A stretch of 64,000 bases of DNA from Weissella viridescens (GCF_003862435.1 NZ_RHGY01000004.1:630-64629), one strand, 5' to 3'; counted from the first letter of the stretch, positions 48,361-57,090 are shown. The notes: generated from the letters alone by a model not told the origin. Translations and numbers: made by a program.

Positions 48361-48603
48361 TTATTTTGCGTCTACTTGTGCTTGAATCTTGTTAACAAGA
48401 TCTTGAACAGTCTTGATATCTTCAGCAACTTCCAATTCGATATCAAATTCTTCTTCAACGTTGTTCAATACTTCAAACAAATCCAATGAATCAGCTTCGA
48501 TATCGTCCTCAAAGTTTGTTGTCAACTTAACATCGTCTTGGTCCAAATCGAATTGGTCCATCAAAATAGCTTGTACCTTGTTAAAAATTTCTTCGTTAGT
48601 CAT
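48361..48603 (-). CDS. acpP: Acyl carrier protein
   Basis: 80 residues, strongly acidic, with the phosphopantetheine site Ser39 in EADSLDLFEVL. Start is the ATG at 48603, preceded by AGAGGAG; a longer frame upstream lacks a credible start. It lies between fabH and fabK. Confidence 0.97.
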   Translation of the reverse strand: MTNEEIFNKVQAILMDQFDLDQDDVKLTTNFEDDIEADSLDLFEVLNNVEEEFDIELEVAEDIKTVQDLVNKIQAQVDAK

Positions 48604-48684
48604 GATAATAATCTCCTCTGATTTCGTGTTAGTCGTTATACGACTTAGAATTTTTTTGCACAAATGCAATACTATAATTATAAC

Positions 48685-49656
48685 TTAAATTTGGATTAAT
48701 GTGGTACCGGTTGTTAAACCTGCCCCAAATCCTGCCAACATTATTTTTTGGCCAGGCTGTAGTTGCCCTTCTTCTTGTAACTCTGCTAGTAGAATAGGCA
48801 CACTAGCGGCACTGGTATTTCCATATGCTTCGACATTAATCGGAAACTTGTCCAACGGTTGATCCAAATGGTGTGCAATGCTTTGAATAATCCGCGCATT
48901 GGCTTGATGGAGAATAAATAAATCTACATCATCAACATTTAGATCATTTTCCGCTAGCACTCGTAATATTAATTCTGGGACTCGGCGTGTCGCAAATTGA
49001 TAAACGGCACGTCCATCCATATGAAATGACAAATCGGTTTGAACATCAGTGGGATTAAAGACAGTTTGTTGCTTCAATTGCCCCGCTGTTAATGCTGCGC
49101 CTTGTTCGCCATACGACTTGAATCCTTCGCCAATCAAACCAACATTTGCATCCGTTTTACCAACTAAGACGCCGGCTGCGCCATCCCCAAAGAGAACGGC
49201 AGTCGCACGATCATCCCAGTCAACTAAACGACTTAGTGTTTCTGCGCCAATGACTAACCCGTGTTGGTAGCGCGTTTCGATGAGCTTAGCAGCTAAACTT
49301 AACGCACTCACAAACCCTGTGCAGGCAACATTAATATCAATCCCAAAGGCATTGTTTGCACGCAATAATCCTTGAACTTGAGTTGAAACCGTTGGTGCTA
49401 ATGCGTCGGGTGACATCGTCGCAACAATAATGAAATCTAATTCTGATGCGGCCATGTGCGCCTTTGCCAATAACTTTTGGGCAACGGCAAAGGCTAAATC
49501 AGTCGTCGTTTGACCTTGTGAAATATGACGTTGTCGAATCCCAGTTCGACTTTTAATCCATTCATCTGAAGTTTCCATCATTTGTGACAGATCATCATTT
49601 GTAATGTGATTAGTAGGTACGGCCAAAGCCGTTGATAAAATCGAAAATTTTTCCAT
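48685..49656 (-). CDS. fabH: 3-oxoacyl-ACP synthase III
   Basis: Starts acyl chains by condensing acetyl-CoA with malonyl-ACP. The 323-residue protein has Cys112 in NVACTGFVSAL, and the His and Asn of HQANARI and AYGNTSAASVP. The ribosome-binding site is weak (CTGGTG); the fabT stop lies 11 nt upstream. Confidence 0.96.
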   Translation of the reverse strand: MEKFSILSTALAVPTNHITNDDLSQMMETSDEWIKSRTGIRQRHISQGQTTTDLAFAVAQKLLAKAHMAASELDFIIVATMSPDALAPTVSTQVQGLLRANNAFGIDINVACTGFVSALSLAAKLIETRYQHGLVIGAETLSRLVDWDDRATAVLFGDGAAGVLVGKTDANVGLIGEGFKSYGEQGAALTAGQLKQQTVFNPTDVQTDLSFHMDGRAVYQFATRRVPELILRVLAENDLNVDDVDLFILHQANARIIQSIAHHLDQPLDKFPINVEAYGNTSAASVPILLAELQEEGQLQPGQKIMLAGFGAGLTTGTTLIQI

Positions 49657-49666
49657 TACACCAGCT

Positions 49667-50128
49667 TTACTTAATAGATTGATTTAGATTATTCAAATAT
49701 TCTTGAAGATGTAAAACGGCATCTTCAACTACCTGCATATCTGACACATTTAAAGAATCAACCAAATAATGCGTTAAATGACGATGAAACGATTGATGCG
49801 CTCGGTAGACAACGCGTCCGCGATGGGTCAATCCCAACCGAACCATCCGTCGATCTGTTTGTGAACGTCGGCGTTCCACATAACCTTTTTTAACCAACTT
49901 ATCAATGGCAGTTGTCATTGAACTTGGTGTTAGGTGAACTTCCTTTGCCACTTCCGATGCACTCGGTTCATCATACATTGAAATAGCCGCGATTATATGC
50001 ATTTCTTTTAAAGAGATATCTTTAAAAATTGATTCATGCAGCGATGCTTCTTCAATCCAGCCAACCTTATTGAAAACATCAACAAGGGCATCGTTAATTT
50101 CTTCAAAAGTGTCATCACTCGCAACCAT
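49667..50128 (-). CDS. fabT: MarR-family fatty-acid regulator FabT
   Basis: In streptococci FabT with acyl-ACP represses the fab cluster. The 153-residue winged-helix protein reads SASEVAKEVHLTPSSMTTAI (recognition helix) and the wing ERRRSQTDRRMVRLGLT. The ATG at 50128 (GGAG 8 nt upstream) is preferred over an adjacent GTG at 50131. Its position inside the operon next to fabH, and two FabT-like sites at the operon promoter, support the function. Confidence 0.92.
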   Translation of the reverse strand: MVASDDTFEEINDALVDVFNKVGWIEEASLHESIFKDISLKEMHIIAAISMYDEPSASEVAKEVHLTPSSMTTAIDKLVKKGYVERRRSQTDRRMVRLGLTHRGRVVYRAHQSFHRHLTHYLVDSLNVSDMQVVEDAVLHLQEYLNNLNQSIK

Positions 50129-50145
50129 CACTATTTCTCCATTTT

Positions 50146-50592
50146 TTAATTTGCTTGCTCATCATTTGAGACAACAAACATGAGTTCAGCTTTTGTTGCT
50201 AATTGATCATCAACATAGGTCTGAACTTTAACAGTTCCCATATTTTCACGTAAATTACCAAATTGAACATGCATCTTCATCACGTCACCTGGGGTAATCA
50301 TGCGCTTAAAACGAGCCTTATCAACCCCAGTCATATATGCCGTCTTACCGACAAACTTAGGGGATGACAAGATCAAGATTGAAGCTGCTTGTGCCATTGC
50401 TTCAATAATGTAAACACCTGGCACCACGGGGTTACCTGGAAAATGACCTTGGAAATATGGTTCATTAATTGTTACATTTTTTGTTGCAACTAAGCTCTCA
50501 TCAGGCACCATTTCATCAACATAATCCACATAAAGAATAGGATAACGATTTGGAATCAATGCCATCACTTCTGTCGTACTTAAGGCAACCAT
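50146..50592 (-). CDS. FabZ-family dehydratase, first gene of operon, possible FabN-type isomerase
   Basis: A 148-residue hot-dog dehydratase with His50 in GHFPGNPVVPG and Glu64 in IIEAMAQAAS. It is a clear paralogue of the second FabZ (43558-43986) in the same operon. Streptococci place the isomerase FabM here; Enterococcus uses a FabZ-like dehydratase/isomerase, FabN, for unsaturated fatty acids. No fabM or fabA is visible in the cluster, so this copy is the best candidate for that role, but sequence alone cannot tell. GGAGTGAC precedes the ATG. Confidence 0.88.
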   Translation of the reverse strand: MVALSTTEVMALIPNRYPILYVDYVDEMVPDESLVATKNVTINEPYFQGHFPGNPVVPGVYIIEAMAQAASILILSSPKFVGKTAYMTGVDKARFKRMITPGDVMKMHVQFGNLRENMGTVKVQTYVDDQLATKAELMFVVSNDEQAN

Positions 50593-50618
50593 TTGTGTCA
50601 CTCCTTTTTTCATTTTAT

Positions 50619-50631
50619 TTCGAACGTCAAA
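50619..50631. promoter_or_regulatory. FabT-like operator 2
   Basis: TTCGAACGTCAAA (minus strand TTTGACGTTCGAA) resembles the streptococcal FabT palindrome TTTGA-N-TCAAA with one changed base. It lies in the 5' untranslated leader of the operon. Confidence 0.55.
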
Positions 50632-50634
50632 ACA

Positions 50635-50647
50635 TTCGATAGTCAAA
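50635..50647. promoter_or_regulatory. FabT-like operator 1
   Basis: The minus strand TTTGACTATCGAA is close to the streptococcal FabT box ATTTGACTATCAAAT. It abuts the -10 element of the operon promoter and would cover the transcription start. Confidence 0.65.
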
Positions 50648-50675
50648 TCATATAAATGTTTGGCAAAAAAGTCAA
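50647..50675 (-). promoter_or_regulatory. Promoter of the fatty-acid operon
   Basis: TTGACT (50670-50675), a 17-nt spacer and TATGAT (50647-50652) on the minus strand. It is overlapped at the -10 by a FabT-like operator. Confidence 0.75.
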
Positions 50676-50707
50676 TTGAATTTTAGATATTTAAGAAAAA
50701 TATCGCA

Positions 50708-50735
50708 CAAAAAAAGCCCCAATCACTTGGGGCTT
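50708..50735 (-). terminator. Terminator after the YtxH-like gene
   Basis: AGCCCCAA and TTGGGGCT pair around TCAC, and the minus-strand product ends in seven U residues. Confidence 0.92.
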
Positions 50736-50746
50736 CACATTTTTAA

Positions 50747-51346
50747 TTACTTAGAAACACTTCCAGCTAAACCAGACTTTCCAGAGTCAGCTAGTCCCGT
50801 TTTCTTGGCTGCAGAAAGAGCTTGCTTACCAGATTCGGCTAAACCAACTTCATCGTCAGTAATAGCCTTTACTTGCGCTTCAATGGTTGCCAAATCATCA
50901 GCAACATTCTCGCCAGTCGCATGATCCAATTCATTTAGAATCGTTTCATTTTCAGTAGCATCTGCTTGAATCGCATCCAAATTATCTAAATTTAGCACAA
51001 TTGTCTCTTCAGCTTCGTCTTTTTTAGCTTGGGCTGCTTCACGTGCATCTCCAACCTTGTCTTGCGTCTTTTGCCAAAGTTCGCTTGAACTTTTCTTTAC
51101 TTGATCAGATGTAGCAGCTGCTTTTTGCTTCAACGCAGCGGCTTGTTCATCTAATCCAGCCTTTGCAATCAGATCATTGATGGCATATTGTGCATCAACC
51201 AAACGAACTTTAGCTTCATCAGTCAACTTACCAACTTCATTTTGAATCTCAACTTGTTGTTTTTGATCAAGTCGCTTATAAATGGCATAACCACCCGCAG
51301 CGATTGCACCACCAACAGCGATTGTTTTAATGAATTTATTTCCCAT
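50747..51346 (-). CDS. YtxH-like envelope-associated protein
   Basis: A 199-residue protein with one N-terminal hydrophobic segment (FIKTIAVGGAIAAGGYAIYK, residues 5-24) and a long charged, Ala-rich helical region typical of YtxH/gas vesicle-like stress proteins. A short repeat-like tail (GLAESGKQAL, GLADSGKSGLAGS) is present. AGGGAG precedes the ATG. It is paired with the DUF948 gene 14 nt upstream. No catalytic motif is seen. Confidence 0.8.
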   Translation of the reverse strand: MGNKFIKTIAVGGAIAAGGYAIYKRLDQKQQVEIQNEVGKLTDEAKVRLVDAQYAINDLIAKAGLDEQAAALKQKAAATSDQVKKSSSELWQKTQDKVGDAREAAQAKKDEAEETIVLNLDNLDAIQADATENETILNELDHATGENVADDLATIEAQVKAITDDEVGLAESGKQALSAAKKTGLADSGKSGLAGSVSK

Positions 51347-51360
51347 GAGTTCTCCCTCGC

Positions 51361-51741
51361 TTAAGCTTCTGTCTTCTTAGCTGACTTGCGTCCCTTACGT
51401 AAACCATTAACCGTTGAGAATGCCGTTGCACCCTTAGCCATGTTCTTTGAACGTGCTTTTCCTGTTAGGTTCTTCGTTGCTGAATTCAAATCAGAAACTG
51501 AAACACCTAAGTCAGCTACGGCCTGAACGGCAGGGTCCAATGTTTCAACCTTACCATTTACATCATCAATCAATGCATTAGCATTAGCAAGCAACTCATC
51601 AGCTTCACGCGCAATAATATCTACATCAACGAGTACGTTTTTTAATGGACGTGTAATCCGGTAAACCAACAAACTGATTGAACCAAGTAATAATAAAATG
51701 GCGATAGCTACGATGAGCCACGCTAAACCACCTAATGACAT
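51361..51741 (-). CDS. DUF948 membrane protein
   Basis: 126 residues with an N-terminal membrane segment (AWLIVAIAILLLLGSISLLV) and a helical extracytoplasmic or cytoplasmic tail, matching DUF948. The ATG at 51741 has GGAGG 5 nt upstream. Such genes commonly sit beside YtxH-like genes in Firmicutes; function unknown. Confidence 0.82.
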   Translation of the reverse strand: MSLGGLAWLIVAIAILLLLGSISLLVYRITRPLKNVLVDVDIIAREADELLANANALIDDVNGKVETLDPAVQAVADLGVSVSDLNSATKNLTGKARSKNMAKGATAFSTVNGLRKGRKSAKKTEA

Positions 51742-51807
51742 AAAAACCTCCACTGCTTCTGTTTTTGTATTTCCTTCATTGTACCTGTTTCTCAAGCACC
51801 TTTCAAA

Positions 51808-51844
51808 CAAAAAAGCCAAACCACTTCAATTAGAAGCGTTTGGC
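51808..51844 (-). terminator. Terminator of pepF
   Basis: GCCAAACGCTTC and GAAGTGGTTTGGC pair on the minus strand around AATTA and end in six U residues. Confidence 0.88.
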
Positions 51845-51851
51845 ACTTTGG

Positions 51852-53666
51852 TTATTTTTGTTCAAGCTCTTGCACAATTTGCTCAAATTCGTCCAATCGT
51901 TGTTCGAATGTCGCAAAGGCTTCATGCAGATAATCTGGTTTCGTCATATCCACGCCAGCTTGCTTCATCACATCAATTGGATATGCTGAAGAACCAGCCT
52001 TGAGATAGGTCTTGTAACGATCCACAGCTGGTTGACCTTCTTGAATAATTTGATCTGCAAGGGCTGTAGCCGCCGCAAAACCAGTACTATATTGGAAAAC
52101 ATAGAAATTGTAATAGAAATGTGGAATACGCTCCCACTCGTGCGCAATTTCTGGATCTGGTGTCAACGCCTCACCATAATAGTGTTGATTCAAATCAGCG
52201 TAAGCATCATCTAATACTTCCGCCGTCAATGGTACACCTGCAGCATCTTGTTGATGCATCCATTGCTCAAATTCTGCGAATTGCGTTTGACGGAAGACAG
52301 TCCCCTTAAAGCCATCCAAATATTGATTCAAAATATAAGCACGTAAGGCCTTATCATCAACCGTCTTCAACAAATAATCTGTTAACAGATTTTCATTTGT
52401 CGTTGAGGCGATTTCAGCCAAGAAAATAGGATAATCACCATATTGATAAGGTTGATTCTGACGCGTGAGGTAACTGTGTGCGCTGTGTCCCATTTCATGG
52501 ACCAATGTGTATAAGTTGTTTAAATTATCCACCCAATTCAACAACATAAATGGATTCGTGTCATAGGCTCCACCAGAATAAGCACCTGAACGCTTACCTT
52601 GGTTCTCGACCACATCAATCCAACGTGAATCAAAGGCTTGATTCACAATATCAAGATAATCATCACCAAGTGGCGCCAATGCTGCTAAAGCCTCTGCCTT
52701 AGCTGATTCAAAATCAATAGCATAATCCGGCTCACCTAAAATTGGCGTATAAAGATCATATGAGTGAAGTTCTTGCAAGCCCAAAAGGCGCTTACGCAAC
52801 GCCACATAACGATGCAACAACGGCAAGGCTTGGTTAACTTGCTCAACTAAAGTATCGTAAACCACTTCTGGCACCTGATTAGCCGCCAATGAGGCTTGAC
52901 GAGCACTGTCATAGTGGTGCGCTTGCGCCATAAAGTTATGCCCCTTGATGTGACTTGATAAGGTTGAAGCAAAGGTGTTTTCCAAGTCCATATATGACTT
53001 ATAGAACGTCTGGAAAGTTTCCTTACGAACGGAAGGATTTGTTGATTCCAATAAACGGGCATATACCCCATTTGATAACTGTTCTTCTTCGCCCGCATCA
53101 TTTTTAACACTGCCAAATTTAATGTCGGCATTGTCTAGGATGCTAAACGTTTTTTCAGAGGCGCCGAAAACATCTCCTGCAGCTGCCAAAAGTGATTCTT
53201 GGTCAGCTGAGAGCACATGCCCTTTTTGCGTCAAAATAGCGTCAAAATAATGTTGGTAATCGGCCAATGCTGGCGTTGTTTCCTTGAATTCACGCCATTG
53301 TGCATCCGTTAATGAAAGGACCGCTGGATCAAAGAAAGCAATTGCACTTGATACTCGTGCAGCCAAGCCTTGTACTTGATCAAACATTCCTTGGTACTGA
53401 CTGTTTGTCGTATCTTGATCATTTTTCATTGAGGCATAGACATACAATGTCTCTAAGTCACGCATCAACCCTAGCCCATATTGGAGGGCTTGGAATAATG
53501 CATCCCCAGAATCCGTCACGTGCTCAGCAAAATACGTGGCCCCATCCAAGCGGTCACTCAAATCTTCAAATGCATCTTCCCATGCTGCATTGGTTGGATA
53601 AATTGTACTGAGATCCCAAGTTTGACTGGTTGGAACCTCATCACGGGTTGGTAAAGTATTGGCCAT
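51852..53666 (-). CDS. pepF: Oligoendopeptidase F
   Basis: An M3 zinc endopeptidase for oligopeptides. The 604 residues include the HExxH motif in LVHEMGHSAHSYL and the third ligand in the EIASTTNENLL helix. The N-terminus (TSQTWDLSTIYPTNAAWEDAF) is typical. GGAG lies 10 nt before the ATG. It is next to coiA, an arrangement also found in streptococci. Confidence 0.96.
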   Translation of the reverse strand: MANTLPTRDEVPTSQTWDLSTIYPTNAAWEDAFEDLSDRLDGATYFAEHVTDSGDALFQALQYGLGLMRDLETLYVYASMKNDQDTTNSQYQGMFDQVQGLAARVSSAIAFFDPAVLSLTDAQWREFKETTPALADYQHYFDAILTQKGHVLSADQESLLAAAGDVFGASEKTFSILDNADIKFGSVKNDAGEEEQLSNGVYARLLESTNPSVRKETFQTFYKSYMDLENTFASTLSSHIKGHNFMAQAHHYDSARQASLAANQVPEVVYDTLVEQVNQALPLLHRYVALRKRLLGLQELHSYDLYTPILGEPDYAIDFESAKAEALAALAPLGDDYLDIVNQAFDSRWIDVVENQGKRSGAYSGGAYDTNPFMLLNWVDNLNNLYTLVHEMGHSAHSYLTRQNQPYQYGDYPIFLAEIASTTNENLLTDYLLKTVDDKALRAYILNQYLDGFKGTVFRQTQFAEFEQWMHQQDAAGVPLTAEVLDDAYADLNQHYYGEALTPDPEIAHEWERIPHFYYNFYVFQYSTGFAAATALADQIIQEGQPAVDRYKTYLKAGSSAYPIDVMKQAGVDMTKPDYLHEAFATFEQRLDEFEQIVQELEQK

Positions 53667-53738
53667 TTTAGCACGCTCCTTTTTCGATAGCAGTAATCTA
53701 GTTTATGGACTAAATCGCTTAAAAATCAGTTGTTTAAG

Positions 53739-54656
53739 TCATTTTATTATACTTTTCTCATTTAAGCAAATCAGATCATGGTTCCTACAAATAACCCCTT
53801 GCGCCGTCCAAACTCTTAAAATGTCGGCCAAACAGTACTTGCGCCAAACTGTTTCAGTGATAAATGCACTCTGATGCCATGCAATTGGTGTCATAACGTT
53901 GACTAATGCTTCAACCGATTTAGGACCTGTCGACAACGCCAGCCATAAGCGTAATAAGATGTACCAATACGGTGCTTTTGGCCCAGGCGGAAAGGTTTCT
54001 GTTGGTAAGCAGCAAACAGGGATGTCACTCAAGTTGTAGCCAATTTGATAGAGCTCATTTTGAATTTGACGATATGGTGTTTTACAAAAGTAAAGCCCGC
54101 GCATAATTTGCTGACGTAAACGAGCCGGTCGGGTGATCTGTTCCCGTTGTACAAGTGGATTCGCTCCGTCATAAATTATCTTTTGCCAGTGGTGATTGTC
54201 AAAAAAATTTGCCTGCAATCCGGCTGGGGTTAGCTTTAAAAAAGCATATGGGATGTGCTGCTGATATGTTGGTCCCAAAAGCCAATGAATTTGGAAGCCG
54301 ACATGCTGATACCGGTGCGTCCGACGTTGCACATTTAAAGGTGTTATTTTAGCGCATTGATACTCAATAACAATCATGCTCCCTTGCTTGGGTACCAACA
54401 CAATATCCGCTCGCTGCTTGACCTGCGGTAGATATTGTTCCAGTTCCACGTGGTATTCGCGGGCCTTAAAATATTCCGCCACAGCTTGTTTACCCAGTTG
54501 ATGCTGACGTGATTCGCCCACCCGTCGTTTTAAGTGTGACTTGTGATAATAAAACAACCGACCATGGCGGCCACGCCGTCGTAAAATTTCCCGATGGCAC
54601 CACCGACACTCATTCGGACGGTTTGGATGAATACTAATTCGGTGTTCTAACATCAT
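53739..54656 (-). CDS. coiA: Competence protein CoiA-like nuclease
   Basis: The 305-residue protein begins at ATG 54656 with GGAGGA upstream. It has a putative zinc site near the N-terminus (CRWCHREI plus later His), then a nuclease-like core with ADIVLVPKQGSMIVIEYQCA (Asp...Glu-x-Gln) resembling a restriction-endonuclease-like fold. CoiA promotes recombination during transformation in streptococci. The adjacent pepF and mecA reinforce a competence-related neighbourhood, although no competence regulator is here. Confidence 0.85.
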   Translation of the reverse strand: MMLEHRISIHPNRPNECRWCHREILRRRGRHGRLFYYHKSHLKRRVGESRQHQLGKQAVAEYFKAREYHVELEQYLPQVKQRADIVLVPKQGSMIVIEYQCAKITPLNVQRRTHRYQHVGFQIHWLLGPTYQQHIPYAFLKLTPAGLQANFFDNHHWQKIIYDGANPLVQREQITRPARLRQQIMRGLYFCKTPYRQIQNELYQIGYNLSDIPVCCLPTETFPPGPKAPYWYILLRLWLALSTGPKSVEALVNVMTPIAWHQSAFITETVWRKYCLADILRVWTAQGVICRNHDLICLNEKSIIK

Positions 54657-54700
54657 TGTTTCCTCCATAAACAATGACGCGAATAATCTCAAACGATACA

Positions 54701-54744
54701 AAAAAACCTCAAGTATGGTCCGCACCACGTTTGAGGTTTTATTT
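54701..54744 (-). terminator. Terminator of mecA
   Basis: AAAACCTCAA and TTGAGGTTTT enclose an inner TGGT/ACCA stem on the minus strand, followed by U residues. It overlaps the mecA stop. Confidence 0.85.
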
Positions 54745-55480
54745 AATCATTAAAATATTGGTTGAGTTGGTCAACGGCATGATCATTCAAAATTGTTCGT
54801 CCATGTTCCGCAATCACGGCTTGATCTAAGGGACTCACCTTACCGTACTCCAATGCAACACTTAACAAATTTTGGCGATCAGCTAATTTCAAGTCCGGCG
54901 CAAATTCAAGTGACAAATAGTACTTACCTTGATTTTCGTACAGACGCGTCTGTTCAAGGCCACTACCAACAATCTGAGCTAGGCCTAAAACATCTTCAAA
55001 ATCGTTGAAGCGCATGAAGGCAACATTTGGCACATCTTCGGCCACATATGGTGCCCCCTTAGGTGTGGTCACAACATTGGTGTCATGATCATCTGCAACT
55101 CCTTGCTCACTATCATCCTCATCTGTTCCCAATAATTTTTTCAACAAATCATTAGAAACATCGTCATTCGGATGCTCGTCATCATCTTGCTTCCCAACCA
55201 CTGACTGCATGATGCCTTCCATCATAGCTTGGTCGGGTGCGCGTGTAGAAATAAAGACTTCTAATCCATCACGCTTTGGCAACACTTGAAATGAAACCGC
55301 CCCATCACTTTTATTTAAAAAATCATAGTCTTCATCGGCTTCTTCTAGTAGCCCCCGAAAAAAGTTCTCAATTTCGTCCTGGTTGCCCATGAGATCAGTG
55401 ATTGAAACTCCCCGTTCAGCTAAATCATGATTCGTTAAATCAACGCGAATCGTATCTTCATTAATGCGTTCAAATTCCAT
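54743..55480 (-). CDS. mecA: Adaptor protein MecA
   Basis: Targets proteins such as ComK/ComX to ClpCP. The 245 residues show the N-terminal domain (MEFERINEDTIRVDLTNHDL, RGVSITDLMG), an acidic linker (about 95-130) and the C-terminal domain that binds ClpC. A G-rich ribosome-binding site lies further than usual (about 12 nt) upstream. Confidence 0.93.
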   Translation of the reverse strand: MEFERINEDTIRVDLTNHDLAERGVSITDLMGNQDEIENFFRGLLEEADEDYDFLNKSDGAVSFQVLPKRDGLEVFISTRAPDQAMMEGIMQSVVGKQDDDEHPNDDVSNDLLKKLLGTDEDDSEQGVADDHDTNVVTTPKGAPYVAEDVPNVAFMRFNDFEDVLGLAQIVGSGLEQTRLYENQGKYYLSLEFAPDLKLADRQNLLSVALEYGKVSPLDQAVIAEHGRTILNDHAVDQLNQYFND

Positions 55481-55520
55481 AATACTTCGGTCCCCCCTTT
55501 CGCATAGTTTATAACGTTAC

Positions 55521-55526
55521 ATTATA
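55521..55526 (-). promoter_or_regulatory. -10 of the mecA promoter
   Basis: The minus strand reads TTGTTT, 18 nt, then TATAAT at 55521-55526, 40 nt upstream of the mecA ATG. Confidence 0.5.
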
Positions 55527-55563
55527 GCAAGCCTCCCTGCAAAAAAACAACTCACCTGGCTGA

Positions 55564-56082
55564 TTATAGCTTTTGCTTGGTGAAAGCTGCTGGTGAATAG
55601 CTACTGGTACGTAAGTTATAACGGTTATCAAAGTCTGCATACTTCTGAAGCGGTCCCCGTCCATCAGCTTGCCAAATCGTATAATAGTCGCGGGTCGTCC
55701 AAGTTGTCATGACCCCAAACTGATGATTATCATCTATACGTTGTAAGAGTTGACTACCGATTAAACCACTCACATTTGCCATTGCGTCAGTTTGATAATT
55801 TGTCCATTGCTTTTGAAACGCAACCATTTCTTCATCGGGAATTGTAAGAAATGTAAAATGAATCCAACCACGAATATCATCCGTTTCACCAACTGCACTC
55901 AGTACATCATAACTAATTGGGTTTGCAAAGACTGATGTTGCCGCATTTGTCTCCTCCAATAGTTGAAAATTCGTTTGGTCACGATCATCAATGGTTAGCA
56001 ACATGTGTCGCTCTGGATGGTCAGCTTGAAGTGCTTGGAGTACTTTTTGACTACCAAAAGTTGTGTGTAGATATTGTTTCAT
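55564..56082 (-). CDS. Antibiotic biosynthesis monooxygenase (ABM) domain protein
   Basis: A 172-residue soluble protein. The second half (FTFLTIPDEEMVAFQKQWTN to SQLLQRIDDN and MTTWTTRDYYTIWQ) has the ABM/heme-degrading monooxygenase pattern, with a degenerate first half that may be a second ferredoxin-like fold. Catalytic Asn/Trp/His residues of IsdG were not verified. The ribosome-binding site is moderate (TGGGGCT). It is monocistronic. Family assignment is by pattern only. Confidence 0.55.
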   Translation of the reverse strand: MKQYLHTTFGSQKVLQALQADHPERHMLLTIDDRDQTNFQLLEETNAATSVFANPISYDVLSAVGETDDIRGWIHFTFLTIPDEEMVAFQKQWTNYQTDAMANVSGLIGSQLLQRIDDNHQFGVMTTWTTRDYYTIWQADGRGPLQKYADFDNRYNLRTSSYSPAAFTKQKL

Positions 56083-56150
56083 TTATTTAGCCCCATTTCT
56101 CAAGAATCTATACTTCTAGTATAACGCTTTTCATTATTTTAAAAACAAAA

Positions 56151-56885
56151 TTAATGAAATACCATCGTCAAAACTAAGACCAACATTGAAAAACTATTGT
56201 TGACGAAGTGCAAAGTCATTGCATATTGAATTTGACGTGTTTTTTTATAAACAATCGCTAAAATCAAACCCATCAAACTATACTGTAAAAAATCAAATAA
56301 ATTAAAACCGGTGTAGACATGATACAGACCAAATAAGCCTGCTGAAATCAACACATTTGTCCACCACCATCCATTTTTAAAGAAGTAGTTGAGAACAATG
56401 CCACGAAAAATGAGCTCTTCAACAATGGGTGCGACAATTACTGCTAACACTAAAATAAAAATTAAGCCATAGCCACCTTGGTGCGCCATTTGTTCTAGCA
56501 TACGTTGGTTTTCAGGTTCCGCAACTTGCCCGGTTACCAACACACGTATGGCATTAATCACCATGCTACCACCAATAATCAAGCCAAATCCGTACACAAC
56601 CCATTTAAGTTTTTGGGTTTGAAATGGGTGTAGCCCCACATTAGGACTAACGCGTCGAATCGCCCATAACATCACTGTTACTGTCAGAGCCATAAAGATT
56701 AAGGCAATGGCCACCATCAACACGGTCGCTAAGCGTCCTTTCGCCGGGAAACCCAACGACAATGCTAAGCCCTGACTACCGGCTGTGGCAAACAGTTGGA
56801 TGGCCGTATTCAAAATAATGCCAACCACCAACCATAAAATGCCTTTGAAGACATTATCAATCGTATGTAGTGTTTTATTGCTCAT
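56151..56885 (-). CDS. CPBP family intramembrane metalloprotease
   Basis: A 244-residue membrane protein with about seven segments. CPBP motifs are visible: EELIFRGIVLNYFF (motif 1, EExxFRG type), FGLYHVYTG (motif 2) and HFVNNSFSML (motif 3). Such proteases are related to CAAX proteases and often protect against self-made bacteriocins. The ATG at 56885 follows GAGGAG inside the upstream gene, so it is coupled to the small membrane gene. Confidence 0.9.
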   Translation of the reverse strand: MSNKTLHTIDNVFKGILWLVVGIILNTAIQLFATAGSQGLALSLGFPAKGRLATVLMVAIALIFMALTVTVMLWAIRRVSPNVGLHPFQTQKLKWVVYGFGLIIGGSMVINAIRVLVTGQVAEPENQRMLEQMAHQGGYGLIFILVLAVIVAPIVEELIFRGIVLNYFFKNGWWWTNVLISAGLFGLYHVYTGFNLFDFLQYSLMGLILAIVYKKTRQIQYAMTLHFVNNSFSMLVLVLTMVFH

Positions 56886-57090
56886 CTTTTGGCTCCTCAT
56901 GTTTATTGTGCTTACTCTGTTGTAACTTTAAAACCAGTAAACTCATTAAATAGGTAAAACCAAGAACGGCCACGATGAAAACAATTGCGGCCACCCACAA
57001 TGGCCAATGGTAGTAGCCACTCAGCATGGCTAGTCCCATGAAACTTAGCAAGGTTAGGATACAAAAACCCGCATAAATCAATCCACGCAT
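56875..57090 (-). CDS. Small two-segment membrane protein
   Basis: 71 residues: two hydrophobic segments (about 4-21 and 29-52) and a charged tail (QQSKHNKHEEPKDEQ). GAGGGA precedes the ATG at 57090. It overlaps the start of the CPBP gene by 11 nt. I do not recognise the family; it may partner the protease. Confidence 0.7.
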   Translation of the reverse strand: MRGLIYAGFCILTLLSFMGLAMLSGYYHWPLWVAAIVFIVAVLGFTYLMSLLVLKLQQSKHNKHEEPKDEQ

